Source: DASXMR01 sp036495525
GTDB taxonomy: Bacteria > Actinomycetota > Actinomycetes > Streptosporangiales > Streptosporangiaceae
DNA length: 64,000 bases
NCBI GenBank assembly: GCA_036495525.1
Contig: DASXMR010000023.1
Location: 195,394 to 259,393 of the forward strand
Direction of reading: 5' to 3'
Shown here: positions 1 through 8,569 of the stretch, one piece after another
Layout: every line of letters starts with the position of its first letter
Position numbering within the stretch: the stretch's first letter is position 1
The notes under the pieces: model-generated
What the model saw: only the letters and a program-made list of their open reading frames with translations
Database searches by the model: none
Told to the model about the DNA's origin: nothing
Translations under genes and position numbers: made by a program

Positions 1-389
1 AGGCAGGGCTGGTGGGTGCGGCGCACGCGGGCCGCGAGGGCATGGCGGCCGGGGTCGTGCCCGCCCTGGCCGGCGCCATGACCTCGGCCGGGGCGCAGCC
101 GGCCCGGATGGTGGCGCGGATCGGCCCGGCGATCTGCGGCGGATGCTATGAGGTCCCTGCCGACCTGCGCGACCGGGTGGCCGAGGTGGTCCCCGAGGCT
201 GGCTGCCGCACCAGGGCGGGAACCGCGGGCATCGACATCAGGGCCGGCCTGGCCGCCCAGCTGGCGCGGGCCGGAATACGCCAGGTCAGCGCCGACCCGC
301 GGTGCACGGCTGAAACCCCCGGCCTGTACTCCTACCGGCGCGACGGCGCGACCGGCCGGTTCGCCGGGCTCGTCTGGCTGACGCCATGA
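1..389 (+). CDS. pgeF: PgeF/YfiH-family (laccase-domain) purine nucleoside phosphorylase-like protein, 3' part
   Basis: The reading frame is open to the window edge, so only the C-terminal part is present. It keeps the family landmarks: VGAAHAGREG (the metal-binding His motif, normally HAGWRG), the Cys region ICGGCYEV, DIRAGLAAQL, and the C-terminal SYRRDGATGRFAGLVWL. Homologues, once called multicopper polyphenol oxidases, act on purine nucleosides and affect peptidoglycan editing. In actinobacteria the gene lies between ftsZ and yggS/sepF, and yggS and sepF follow here. The next gene starts 7 nt after the stop, so they are probably co-transcribed. The W to E change in HAGREG is a small departure from consensus. 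Family assignment is confident. Confidence 0.9.
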   Translation, partial: AGLVGAAHAGREGMAAGVVPALAGAMTSAGAQPARMVARIGPAICGGCYEVPADLRDRVAEVVPEAGCRTRAGTAGIDIRAGLAAQLARAGIRQVSADPRCTAETPGLYSYRRDGATGRFAGLVWLTP

Positions 390-396
390 TGAGCGG

Positions 397-1134
397 GTGA
401 GCACAGCAGCAGGAGAGCCGGCCGGCGGCGCGGCCAGCCGGCGAGCCGAGCTTGCCGCGAGCCTCCAGGCGCTGCGCGGCCGGATCGCGGCTGCCTGCGC
501 AGCAGCCGGCCGGCCGTCTGGCGAGGTCACCCTGATCGCGGTGACCAAGACCTTCCCGGTGTCCGATATCGAGCTGCTCGCCGATCTGGGCGTGCTGGAC
601 ATCGGGGAGAACAAGGATCAGGAGGCGGCACCGAAGGCCGCCAGGTGCGCTGCCGACGATGTGCCGGTGACCTGGCACTTTGTCGGCAGCGTGCAGGTCA
701 ACAAGGCAGCCAGCGTCAGCTCCTACGCGCACGTCGTGCATTCAGTCGACCGGCTCCGGCTTGTCCTGGCGCTCGGCCGGCGCGCCAGCGCGGCCGGCCG
801 CACCGTGACCTGCCTGGTGCAGGTCAGCCTCGACGGCGACCCTGGCCGCGGCGGGGCGGCGATCGGCGAGGTGCCTGCCGTCGCCGAGGCGATAGCGGGC
901 CAGGACGGCCTGCTGCTCGGCGGGGTGATGGCGATCGCGCCGCAGCCGATGCCGCCAGCCAGCGCCTTCGGCCGGCTCAGGGAGGTCGCTGAGCAGGTGC
1001 GCTCGGCTTACCCGGCCGCCACGATGATCTCCGCCGGGATGAGCGGCGACCTGGAAGAGGCGATTGCCAAGGGCGCGACACACGTGCGCGTCGGTACGGC
1101 GTTGCTCGGCGGCCGGCGGCCCTTCGTCAGGTAA
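397..1134 (+). CDS. yggS: YggS/PLPBP-family pyridoxal-phosphate homeostasis protein
   Basis: A 245-residue single-domain PLP protein with the fold-III barrel signature of PLPBP. The PLP lysine lies in TLIAVTKTFPVSDI, followed by DIGENKDQEAAPKA, the WHFVGSVQVNKA strand (normally HFIGxLQxNK), and the phosphate-binding end SAGMSGDLEEAIAKGATHVRVGTALLG. Such proteins buffer cytosolic PLP and have no known enzymatic reaction. The GTG start is 7 nt after pgeF. The gene sits in the classic pgeF-yggS-sepF-yggT-divIVA string. Length matches the family (about 230-250). Confidence 0.93.
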   Translation: MSTAAGEPAGGAASRRAELAASLQALRGRIAAACAAAGRPSGEVTLIAVTKTFPVSDIELLADLGVLDIGENKDQEAAPKAARCAADDVPVTWHFVGSVQVNKAASVSSYAHVVHSVDRLRLVLALGRRASAAGRTVTCLVQVSLDGDPGRGGAAIGEVPAVAEAIAGQDGLLLGGVMAIAPQPMPPASAFGRLREVAEQVRSAYPAATMISAGMSGDLEEAIAKGATHVRVGTALLGGRRPFVR

Positions 1135-1194
1135 TGTCCGTCGCGTGGCACGCGGTGCTAGCGGGGCCGCACGGGCAGGCATGAGGAGGACAAG

Positions 1195-1692
1195 ATGGCC
1201 GGCGCGATGCGCAAGATGGCGGCCTATCTCGGCCTGGTCGAGGAGGATAACCGCTACGACGACCGCTACGCCGATGAGTACGCGCCCGAGGAGTACGACG
1301 AGTACGGCGCCGAGCTTGGCGGCCAGGACGAGGAGCAGCACCCTGACGAGTACCAGGTCGCGGCCGGCATGGCGGTGCCGTCGCAGCGGGCTGCCACGCT
1401 GCAGGCCACTGATCTCACAAGGATCACCACACTGCATCCCCGCACGTACAATGAGGCCCGTACGATCGGAGAGCATTTCCGCGAGGGCACTCCGGTGATC
1501 ATGAACCTGACCGAGATGGTGGACAGCGACGCACGTCGCCTCGTCGACTTCGCGGCGGGCCTGATCTTCGGGTTGCGAGGGAGCATCGACCGGGTCACGA
1601 ACAAGGTGTTCCTGCTGTCGCCGGCCAATGTCGAGGTAGCAGCCGAGGACAAAGCCCGCATCGCGGAAAGAGGTTTCTTCAACCAGAGCTAA
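1195..1692 (+). CDS. sepF: SepF, cell-division protein that anchors FtsZ
   Basis: 165 residues. The N-terminus MAGAMRKMAAYLGLVEED is the amphipathic membrane-binding helix, an acidic Tyr/Asp/Glu-rich linker follows (about residues 20-60), and the C-terminal SepF domain (about 75-160) has LTRITTLHPRTYNEARTIGEHFREGTPVIMNLTEM and RRLVDFAAGLIFGLRGSIDRVTNKVFLLSP. SepF polymerizes on FtsZ and tethers the Z-ring to the membrane; it is the main FtsZ anchor in actinobacteria, which lack FtsA. A GAGGAGGA ribosome-binding site precedes the ATG. It lies 60 nt after yggS. Confidence 0.96.
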   Translation: MAGAMRKMAAYLGLVEEDNRYDDRYADEYAPEEYDEYGAELGGQDEEQHPDEYQVAAGMAVPSQRAATLQATDLTRITTLHPRTYNEARTIGEHFREGTPVIMNLTEMVDSDARRLVDFAAGLIFGLRGSIDRVTNKVFLLSPANVEVAAEDKARIAERGFFNQS

Positions 1693-1755
1693 ACATCGAA
1701 TCGATCAGCACGGCGACGGCGGTCACCCTGTCGCCGGCCGTCATGGCGGGCAGGG

Positions 1756-2046
1756 ATGTCGGACATCGTCAGGCTTGTACTGGTATACATACTCTCGATC
1801 TATCTGCTGCTTCTGATCGCGCGACTTATCATTAGCTGGATACAGCAATTCTCGCGGTCCTGGTCGCCGTCGGGCATCGTGCTGGTGATGGCGGAGGCTG
1901 TCTACACGGCTACGGATCCGCCACTGAGATTGCTAAGGCGCTACATTCCGGCCCTCCGGCTCGGTAGTGTGGCCCTTGACCTCAGCTTCATGCTGCTGTT
2001 CCTGGTGATCATCGTGGCGCTGCAGTTCCTGCAACAGCCCATATGA
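1756..2046 (+). CDS. yggT: YggT-family small membrane protein
   Basis: 96 residues with two hydrophobic segments (about 5-27 and 72-93) flanking a polar loop with the YggT motif TDPPLRLLRRYIPALRLGSVALDLSFMLLF. The family is always near sepF and divIVA and is linked to membrane or division-site organization, but its biochemical role is unknown. The base composition is somewhat less GC-rich than its neighbours. The ATG at 1756 follows a GGCAGGGATG context; an in-frame alternative is not evident. Confidence 0.92.
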   Translation: MSDIVRLVLVYILSIYLLLLIARLIISWIQQFSRSWSPSGIVLVMAEAVYTATDPPLRLLRRYIPALRLGSVALDLSFMLLFLVIIVALQFLQQPI

Positions 2047-2090
2047 TCAGGTAGCGTCCATAGGGGACCACGCGCCAAGGAGACGACGAC

Positions 2091-2924
2091 ATGCCACTGA
2101 CGCCCGCGGATGTGCGGAACAAGCAGTTCAGCACGACCAGGCTCAGGCCCGGCTACGACGAGGAAGAGGTCGACGCCTTCCTTGACGAGGTTGAGGCGGA
2201 GCTAGACCGGCTGCTGCAGGACAACGAAGAGCTCCGGGCGAAGCTGGGCGAGGTACTGCGGGGCGGCAAGCCGGCCGGTATTGGCGCGGGTCACATGGAC
2301 TCGCCTGCTGAGCTGATGTCACCCGAGCCGCAGCGGCACGAGCCTGAGCGCCGGCAGCCTGAGCCGGTCGCGGCGAGCATGCGGTCGGTTCCCGACAACA
2401 TGGACACCGCCGCGCGGGTGCTCGCACTGGCTCAGCAGACCGCTGACCAGGCGATCGCTGACGCCCGGCGGGAGGCCGACGAGACGCTCGGCCGGGCCAG
2501 GCGGGAAGCCGACGACCTGCTGACCAAGGCGCGCCGTCAGTCCGAGCAGATCACCAGCGACGCCAGGGCACGCGCTGAGAGCCTCGAGCGCGACGCCCAG
2601 GAGCGGCACCGCCAGGCGATGGGCTCGCTGGTGCAGTCCCGCGAGGAGCTTGAGCGGCGGGTTGACGACCTGCGCGCCTTCGAGCGCGAGTACCGCAGCA
2701 GGCTCAAGGCGTACCTGGAGGGGCAGCTGCGCGACCTGGAGGCTGGCGCGGCCGACAGTGGCGTGTTCCCCGCCGTCGCTACCGGGCCGCAGCAGGCAGT
2801 GCCCGCTGGCATGGGCGCGCGTAACGGACAGCCATCCGTGGCCGGCTCGTACGCCGGCGTGCCCGAGTCCATGTCGCACAACGGGGGCTTCCACCCAGAT
2901 AGCGGCCAGCACGACCGTCGCTAG
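2091..2924 (+). CDS. divIVA: DivIVA/Wag31 polar growth protein
   Basis: 277 residues. The N-terminal lipid-binding DivIVA domain has MPLTPADVRNKQFSTTRLRPGYDEEEVDAFLDEVEAELDRLL, then a variable linker rich in Pro/Glu (about 70-105) and a long coiled coil (about 107-225) with many ADARREADETLGRARREAD-type heptads. A Gly/Pro-rich tail ends the protein. In actinobacteria DivIVA marks growing poles and recruits the elongation machinery. A GGAGACGACGAC stretch provides the ribosome-binding site. Position right after yggT is the standard arrangement. Confidence 0.96.
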   Translation: MPLTPADVRNKQFSTTRLRPGYDEEEVDAFLDEVEAELDRLLQDNEELRAKLGEVLRGGKPAGIGAGHMDSPAELMSPEPQRHEPERRQPEPVAASMRSVPDNMDTAARVLALAQQTADQAIADARREADETLGRARREADDLLTKARRQSEQITSDARARAESLERDAQERHRQAMGSLVQSREELERRVDDLRAFEREYRSRLKAYLEGQLRDLEAGAADSGVFPAVATGPQQAVPAGMGARNGQPSVAGSYAGVPESMSHNGGFHPDSGQHDRR

Positions 2925-2982
2925 CCGGGGGCTGGCTCGCTCGCCGCAGCCAGCTCGCTGACCCTGCCCGCGGAGTCTGTTT

Positions 2983-4491
2983 GTGTCCCGGTTCGTTGCC
3001 CTTCTCTCGATCGTCCTGATAGCAATAGGGCTGCTGGTCGGCGGTGTGCTGGCCAGCAGCCTGCTGCTTGTCTACCTGTCTATCGGCCTGGCCGCGCTCG
3101 CTGGCCTGCTGCTGCTCACCGCTGTGGTAATCGGCCTGGAGCGGGTCTTTGGTGACAGCGCGGCCGGCCGCCCAGCCGCATCAGCCCGTCAGCCGGCGAT
3201 GTCCTCAGACCCGGCAACGGCTGCTGCCCCCGCTGTCGCGCTCGCCGGGACAGCCGCGACGACCGCAACGAGCGCCGGGCCGCTAGGTACCGGGCTGCCA
3301 GGTGACGGGCAAGCAGCTGACCACGGCGAGCTGCCAGCCGCGACCGCGAGTGCTGCCGCGGCGCCTGCCACCGTTCACGGGACCTGGCCGGCCGCTGGCG
3401 AGGGCCAGCCCGATGACGACGCCGAGCCAGACTCGGGCGTGTTCTCCTGGCCAGCCACCATCAGCTTCGGCGCGGGCACTGGCACCGGGCAGGGCGAGAA
3501 CGACGCGTCCGGTGCGGCTGACCCGGCTGCCGAGCCCGAGCCGCTGTGGCCCGCCGCCAATGATCAGACGACGGCTGCCTGGCCCGACGCCGACCAGACG
3601 AGCGCTTTTGCCAGCGGGTCGGCTGCCGGCGCCGACGCCGACCAGGCCGATCCCGATCAGGCCGATGCCGACCGGGTGGATGCGGACCAGGCTGACCGCA
3701 GCCGGGCCAAGGCTGGCCGGGCCGAGACCGTGCGAGCCGAGGTGGCGCGCGACCACGCTGCGGGCGACACCGCCGACGACCCGGCGAACACCTGGTTCGC
3801 CCGCATCGGCGCAGTGCACCCGGAGCCAGCTGACAAGAACGAAACCGTGACCGCTGATGCCCCGGCCGCCGTCGGGCCCGCGCCAGCTGACCAGCCGGCG
3901 GCAGCCGAGGCGAAGGTCACCGCGCCGGCAGTCAGTCCCGCTCAGGACGATGACGAGCTTGCCGGCGGTCAGCAGGCCACTGGCTTGGTCGCGGCCGGCA
4001 CGAGACTGGCCGCGAGCACGGCGGCCGGGACCCGGCCTGCCAAGGGCGAGGCGGCCAGGGCGGGAGCGGCCGCGCCGGGCACCGGCGCCGGGGACAGCAA
4101 GACTGCCGCGGAGCCGAATCCGGCAGACCCGAAGGCTGCGGAGCCCAAGGCTGCACAGCCCAAAGCAGCGGATCTCAAGGCAGCCGGCCCCAAGGCAGCA
4201 GCCAGCGAGGAGCCGCCGCCTGCCAAACCGGAGCAGGATTCGGCACAGCGGCGGCCAGCAGCCGAGGACCAGGACGCCGACGGCGCCAGCCTGGATCCTG
4301 GGGCGGACATGCGCGGCCAGGTCACGGTCGTCCCCGGCATCGCCCGGTATCACCGCAGCGGATGCACGCTGATCCGGTTCCTCGGCGCCGACGACCTCGA
4401 GCTGATGACCAGGCAGGCGGCCGAGGCGGAAGGCTGCGTACCCTGCCGGGCCTGCCAGCCTGACAAGGCACTGCAGCCGGCGCAGCCCTGA
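2983..4491 (+). CDS. Large Ala-rich membrane-anchored protein with a C-terminal Cys-containing mini-domain; function unknown
   Basis: 502 residues from a GTG start. Residues about 4-52 contain two adjacent membrane segments; residues about 60-430 are low-complexity Ala/Pro/Asp/Lys with two blocks of five-residue repeats (ADADQ/ADPDQ type and KAAEP/KAAQP type). The last 60 residues look folded: GQVTVVPGIARYHRSGCTLIRFLGADDLELMT followed by EAEGCVPCRACQP, giving one His and four Cys that could bind a metal. Similar VVPGIxRYHRxxC...C-PC-AC tails occur in actinobacterial proteins next to divIVA. The gene follows divIVA by 58 nt, which suggests a division or polar role, but I do not recognise a function. 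The disordered middle may span or lie on one side of the membrane; topology is not certain. Confidence 0.75.
   Translation: MSRFVALLSIVLIAIGLLVGGVLASSLLLVYLSIGLAALAGLLLLTAVVIGLERVFGDSAAGRPAASARQPAMSSDPATAAAPAVALAGTAATTATSAGPLGTGLPGDGQAADHGELPAATASAAAAPATVHGTWPAAGEGQPDDDAEPDSGVFSWPATISFGAGTGTGQGENDASGAADPAAEPEPLWPAANDQTTAAWPDADQTSAFASGSAAGADADQADPDQADADRVDADQADRSRAKAGRAETVRAEVARDHAAGDTADDPANTWFARIGAVHPEPADKNETVTADAPAAVGPAPADQPAAAEAKVTAPAVSPAQDDDELAGGQQATGLVAAGTRLAASTAAGTRPAKGEAARAGAAAPGTGAGDSKTAAEPNPADPKAAEPKAAQPKAADLKAAGPKAAASEEPPPAKPEQDSAQRRPAAEDQDADGASLDPGADMRGQVTVVPGIARYHRSGCTLIRFLGADDLELMTRQAAEAEGCVPCRACQPDKALQPAQP
3631..3705 (+). repeat. Five 15-bp tandem units in the coding sequence (ADADQ-type pentapeptides)
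   Basis: Consecutive 15-bp units begin at 3631, 3646, 3661, 3676 and 3691, each close to GCCGAYSCCGAYCAG, and encode ADADQ, ADPDQ, ADADR, VDADQ and ADRSR. The period equals five codons, so the frame is kept. Confidence 0.85.
4126..4200 (+). repeat. Five 15-bp tandem units in the coding sequence (KAAEP-type pentapeptides)
   Basis: Units begin at 4126, 4141, 4156, 4171 and 4186 and encode DPKAA, EPKAA, QPKAA, DLKAA and GPKAA. The array is in frame within the disordered middle of the membrane-anchored protein and gives a Lys-rich, positively charged stretch just before its Cys mini-domain. Confidence 0.85.
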
Positions 4492-4535
4492 CCTGAGGCC
4501 ACGGCCGCTGAGACGCCAGCTAGGGTCACCGTCCC

Positions 4536-4589
4536 GGGCCGGCAGCCAGGGGTCACCGGGCCGGCAGCCAGGGGTCACCGGGCCGGCAG
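4536..4589. repeat. Direct repeat, 22-bp unit, two full copies and a partial third
   Basis: The unit (GGGCCGGCAGCC then AGGGGTCACC) occurs at 4536-4557 and 4558-4579 without mismatch, and its first 10 nt recur at 4580-4589. It lies between the convergent ends of the 2983-4491 gene and ileS. Confidence 0.85.
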
Positions 4590-4637
4590 AGACGGGCCGG
4601 TGGGGCACAACCGGGCCGGTCTGCTTGGTCAGGCAGG

Positions 4638-4656
4638 GCTAGCCGCTTCGGCTAGC
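4638..4656 (-). terminator. Hairpin at the end of ileS
   Basis: A perfect 8-bp stem (GCTAGCCG / CGGCTAGC) with a 3-nt loop overlaps the ileS stop codon (4652-4654 on the complement). No U-tract follows, as is common in actinobacterial terminators. It could serve the convergent upstream gene too. Confidence 0.5.
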
Positions 4657-7600
4657 TGTCGGCGCGGCCTAGCCAGAAAGTCAGCCCCAAGTCGGCGTCC
4701 ACGTGCTCGGCGGCCGCGGCGTCTGGCCCGGCGGCAGGCACCGGGCCGTAGTCGACCGCGAGCACCTCGGCGCTGATCAGGCTGCCGTGCTCGGTCAGCG
4801 CGGCCTGCAGTTCGGCGTCGGCGGTGGCCCAGCGCAGCCGGATCCTGTCGCTCACGTCCAGGCCATCGTTCTTCCTTGCCTCCTGGACCAGCCGAACGAC
4901 CTCCCTGGCGAGGCCTTCCCGGCGCAGCTCGGGCGTGACCGCCACCTCAAGCGCCACGGTTTCGCCGGCATCGGACGCCACCGCCCACCCGGACCTTGGT
5001 GTCTGCGTGATGATGACGTCGTCTGGCCCGACCTCCACGGGCGCGCCAGCGACCTGGACTTCGGCAGGCTGGCCGTCCCGCAGACGCGCAGCCAGCTGGG
5101 CAGCGTCGGCGGTCGCGATGGCGGCCGCGACGGCTGGCGTGTCCTTGCCAAGCCGCCGGCCGAGCGCGCGGAAGTTCGGCTTGACCGTGTAGTCGACTAG
5201 CTCGGCGCCGACCACCCCGAGCGGCTCGACCGCCCGGACGTTCAGCTCCTCAGCGAGCTGGGCACGCAGCCCGGCGGGCAGGTCAGCAAAGCCGGCCGCG
5301 CCGACCAGCGCCCTGGCCAGCGGCTGGCGTACCTTGACCACGGCCGACGCCCTGGCTGAGCGACCCAGCTCGACCAGCCGCCTGGCCAGTGCCATCTGCT
5401 GGGCCAGCTGCTCGTCGATCAGCGAGCTGTCGGCCGTCGGCCAGGAAGTCAGGTGCACCGAGTCAGGCGCGTCGGCCGGCCGCAGTACCCGCCAGAGGTA
5501 GTCGGTCAGGAACGGCGTCATCGGCGCCATCAGCCGGGTCAGCGTCTCCAGGCACTCATACAGGGTGGCGAAGGCGGCGGCGCCATCCGGTGTCGCCGGG
5601 CCTTCCCAGAACCGGCGCCGGGAACGGCGGACGTACCAGTTCGACGCCTCGTCGATGAACGCGGCGATCCGGCGCCCGGCGCCAGCCGAGTCGAACGCCT
5701 CGAGCGCCGCCGTCACGTCACGGACCAGCGCGTGCAGCTCGCTGAGCAGCCACCGGTCGAGCAGCGGCCGGGCCGAGCGGGGCGGCGCGTCGGCCAGCCG
5801 CTCCGGGCTCCACGGCTGCCCGTGCGCTCCCGCCGCATTCGCGTACAGGACCAGGAACGAGGCAGTGTTCCAGTAGGTCAGCAGCACCTTGCGGACGATC
5901 TCCTCGAGCACCCCGTGGCTGATCTTGCGGTTCGCCCAGGGCGAGCCGGCCGCGGTGAAGAACCAGCGCACCGCGTCGGCGCCGTGCCAGTCCATCAGCG
6001 GGATCGGCTCGAGCACGTTGCCGAGGTGCTTGCTCATCTTGCGGCCCTGCTCGTCGACCAGCAGGCCGAGGCACAGCACGTTCTCGTAGGCCGACCGGCC
6101 GAACACCAGGGTGCCGATGGCCATCAGCGAGTAGAACCAGCCCCTGGTCTGGTCGAGCGCCTCGGCGATGAACTGCGCCGGGTAGCTGCCCTCGAACTCG
6201 TCCTGATGCCGGTGCGGCGCGCCGAGCTGCGCGAACGGCATCGAGCCTGAGTCGTACCAGGTGTCGATCACCTCGGGGACGCGGCTGGCCTGCTGGCCGC
6301 AGTCGGGGCAGCTGATCATCACCTCGTCCACGAACGGGCGGTGCGGGTCGAGCCCGGAGAGGTCACGGCCGGCCAGGCCTGATAGCTCAGCTAGCGACGC
6401 GACGCAGGTCAGGTGCCCCGACGTGCACTCCCAGAGCGGCAGGGGCGTGCCCCAGTACCTGGTCCTGGACAGCGCCCAGTCCACGTTGTTGCGCAGCCAC
6501 TCGCCATACCGGCCGGTTTTGATCGTGGCTGGCTGCCAGTTGGTCTTCTCGTTCTCCGCCAGCAGCGCCTCCTTGACCGCGGTGGTGCGGATGAACCAGG
6601 ACGGCAGCGCGTAATACAGCAGCGGCGTGCCGCAGCGCCAGCAGTGCGGGTAGCTGTGCTCGTGCAGGTGCGATGAGAACAGCAGGTTCCTGTCGGCCAG
6701 GTCGCTGACCAGCAGCGGATCGGCCTCCTTGAAGAACTTCCCGCCGACCAGCGGCACCTGCTCCTCGAACCGGCCGTCCGGCCGGATCGGGTTGACCACC
6801 GGCAGCCCGTGCGCCCGGCCGGTTTCCATGTCATCGGCGCCGAAGGCAGGCGCCAGGTGCACCAGGCCAGTCCCGTCCTCGGTCGTGACGAACGCCCCGG
6901 TGACGACGCGATGCGCGTTCGGGACGTCGATCAGGTCGAACGGCCTGCGGTAGGTCACCCCGGCCAGCTGCGAGCCGGTGACCCGGTCGGTGACATGCCA
7001 GCCCTCGCCGAGCACCCGGCCGAACAGCGCATCGGCGACGACGACCCGGTCACCCTCGCCTGACCGGCGGGCGATCGCGTAAACCTCGTCGGGGTGCACG
7101 GCCACCGCCGTGTTCGAGACCAGCGTCCACGGCGTCGTTGTCCAGACCAGCAGGTCGGCGCCCGCCAGCTGCGGGCTTGAGCCCTCGGGCACGGTCTCGA
7201 TCCGGAACCGCACGGTCACCGAAGGGTCGGCGACTACCTGGTAGACGTCCGGCTGGCCAAGCTCGTGATCCGACAGGGCAGTGCCGCAGCGCGGGCAGTA
7301 CGGGCTGATCCGGAAGTCCCTGACCAGCAGCCCGCGGTCGAAGATGACCTTGAGCGACCACCAGACCGACTCGATGTAGGACGGGTCCATCGTCCGGTAA
7401 GCGCTCGACAGGTCGATCCAGTAGCCCATCCGCTCGGTGAGCTGCCCGAAGGCGTCGACGTGCCGCAGCACGGACTCGCGGCAGCGGGCGTTGAACGGCT
7501 CGATGCCATACGCCTCGATCTCCCGCTTGCTTGACAGCCCAAGTTCCTTCTCCACCGCGACCTCGACCGGCAGGCCGTGGCAGTCCCACCCGGCCCGGCG

Positions 7601-7930
7601 GGGCACGTGGAACCCCTGCATGGTCTTGAACCGCGGGAAGACGTCCTTGAACACCCGGGCCTCGATATGGTGCACGCCCGGCATGCCGTTCGCCGTCGGC
7701 GGACCCTCATAGAAGGTCCATAGCGGCCCGCCCACTGTCTGATCAAGGGAGCGCTGGAACGTCTTGCCTTCCTGCCAGGCGCCGAGGACCTCGCGCTCGA
7801 TGGCGGGCAGGCTGACTGCCGCTGGCAGATCGGGAAACGGCCGGGCGCCGCGCTGGCTCCCCGGCCCGGGCTGCTGGCCGGCCGTGGCGCCGCGGCCAGC
7901 CGCGGACTCAGGGTTGTCTGCGCGTGGCAT
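4652..7930 (-). CDS. ileS: Isoleucyl-tRNA synthetase, long eukaryote-like form
   Basis: 1092 residues. Charges tRNA-Ile with isoleucine and ATP. The class-I HIGH-equivalent motif is GMPGVHHIEARVFKD, the KMSKS loop is GRKMSKHLGN, and the CP1 editing domain includes TTTPWTLVSNTAVAV. The sequence FHVPRRAGWDCHGLPVEVAVEKELG is characteristic. The HH and KMSKH variants match the mycobacterial/eukaryote-like class of IleRS; other members of this class tolerate mupirocin, which is an inference for this protein. The ATG at 7930 is preceded by GGGAGG on the minus strand. An upstream T-box leader indicates control by uncharged tRNA-Ile. A 32-residue N-terminal Gly/Ala-rich extension precedes the conserved core. 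Confidence 0.97.
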   Translation of the reverse strand: MPRADNPESAAGRGATAGQQPGPGSQRGARPFPDLPAAVSLPAIEREVLGAWQEGKTFQRSLDQTVGGPLWTFYEGPPTANGMPGVHHIEARVFKDVFPRFKTMQGFHVPRRAGWDCHGLPVEVAVEKELGLSSKREIEAYGIEPFNARCRESVLRHVDAFGQLTERMGYWIDLSSAYRTMDPSYIESVWWSLKVIFDRGLLVRDFRISPYCPRCGTALSDHELGQPDVYQVVADPSVTVRFRIETVPEGSSPQLAGADLLVWTTTPWTLVSNTAVAVHPDEVYAIARRSGEGDRVVVADALFGRVLGEGWHVTDRVTGSQLAGVTYRRPFDLIDVPNAHRVVTGAFVTTEDGTGLVHLAPAFGADDMETGRAHGLPVVNPIRPDGRFEEQVPLVGGKFFKEADPLLVSDLADRNLLFSSHLHEHSYPHCWRCGTPLLYYALPSWFIRTTAVKEALLAENEKTNWQPATIKTGRYGEWLRNNVDWALSRTRYWGTPLPLWECTSGHLTCVASLAELSGLAGRDLSGLDPHRPFVDEVMISCPDCGQQASRVPEVIDTWYDSGSMPFAQLGAPHRHQDEFEGSYPAQFIAEALDQTRGWFYSLMAIGTLVFGRSAYENVLCLGLLVDEQGRKMSKHLGNVLEPIPLMDWHGADAVRWFFTAAGSPWANRKISHGVLEEIVRKVLLTYWNTASFLVLYANAAGAHGQPWSPERLADAPPRSARPLLDRWLLSELHALVRDVTAALEAFDSAGAGRRIAAFIDEASNWYVRRSRRRFWEGPATPDGAAAFATLYECLETLTRLMAPMTPFLTDYLWRVLRPADAPDSVHLTSWPTADSSLIDEQLAQQMALARRLVELGRSARASAVVKVRQPLARALVGAAGFADLPAGLRAQLAEELNVRAVEPLGVVGAELVDYTVKPNFRALGRRLGKDTPAVAAAIATADAAQLAARLRDGQPAEVQVAGAPVEVGPDDVIITQTPRSGWAVASDAGETVALEVAVTPELRREGLAREVVRLVQEARKNDGLDVSDRIRLRWATADAELQAALTEHGSLISAEVLAVDYGPVPAAGPDAAAAEHVDADLGLTFWLGRADS

Positions 7931-7934
7931 CGGT

Positions 7935-8272
7935 GAGGGCCTCCCGCCGGTCGTCGGGACGGCCTGCCCGCAGCCGACCCGAACTGCCGGAGGGACGAGG
8001 CGCGCCGGCGGCGGCCCCGCGGTACCACCCTCCTTGGCCGCACCACCGCCCTGACGTCAGGGCGGGCCGCGCGGCCCTCTCGCTTGCTTCCTGCAGCCGG
8101 TTCTACTGAGCTTTCCCGCCTGCCTGGCGGCCGCTCGCTGGGACATGCCGCGGCGAATGCCCGCCACGTGCCCCTGCGATGCGCCGCTGCTGGCTCGCCG
8201 GGAATGCCGTTCTTCCGGCGGCTCAGGGGTGATCTGGTCCGCCACAGGCCTCGCCGGGCTCGCACCATCCCC
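7935..8272 (-). promoter_or_regulatory. T-box riboswitch upstream of ileS, Ile specifier, probably acting on translation
   Basis: On the minus strand the T-box core AGGGTGGTACCGCGG lies at about 8017-8031 within AGGAGGGTGGTACCGCGGGG (8015-8034). Upstream, GGGG (8272-8269) and TGGT (8267-8264) pair with ACCA (8238-8235) and CCCC (8229-8226), leaving the bulge GATCA (8234-8230) on the 3' side; this holds the isoleucine codon ATC (8233-8231) exactly where a specifier loop is expected. The short Stem I fits the compact stem known for actinobacterial ileS T-boxes. No terminator with a U-run precedes the ATG, and the SD GGGAGG lies near CCCTCC-rich sequence (around 7990), so control of ribosome access is more likely than attenuation. 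Confidence 0.88.
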
Positions 8273-8433
8273 GGCTCGCTGCTAAGCCTGAACGGTGGCG
8301 GCAGCTGTCCCCATCAACGCCGTGCAGGAGGCAAGGATAGCTGACCGGTCAGCCGGCAGTCAGCCGGGTTTGCGCTCGGCGGCGGCGGCCGGGCATGGCA
8401 CGGGCGGACGGCGGCCAGCTGGAGGCGCCCGCC

Positions 8434-8457
8434 TTACCCCGGCGGCCGCCGGGGTAA
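8434..8457. repeat. Perfect 24-bp palindrome
   Basis: The 12-bp arm TTACCCCGGCGG is followed directly by its exact complement CCGCCGGGGTAA. It lies between the ileS leader and traR and may be an operator or part of a bidirectional terminator. Confidence 0.8.
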
Positions 8458-8493
8458 AGGTGCGCGCTGCCGGGTAACAGTGCTGCGGCAGGG

Positions 8494-8521
8494 AGGCGGC
8501 CGCGCCCGGGCGCGGCCGCCT
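8494..8521. repeat. Perfect 28-bp palindrome
   Basis: The 14-bp arm AGGCGGCCGCGCCC is followed by its exact complement GGGCGCGGCCGCCT. It is 36 bp downstream of the 24-bp palindrome and about 50 bp upstream of the traR promoter. Confidence 0.8.
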
Positions 8522-8569
8522 GGCATGCGGCCCGGCGGAATGGGCGGCGCGCGGCGGCTGGTTACTTGT

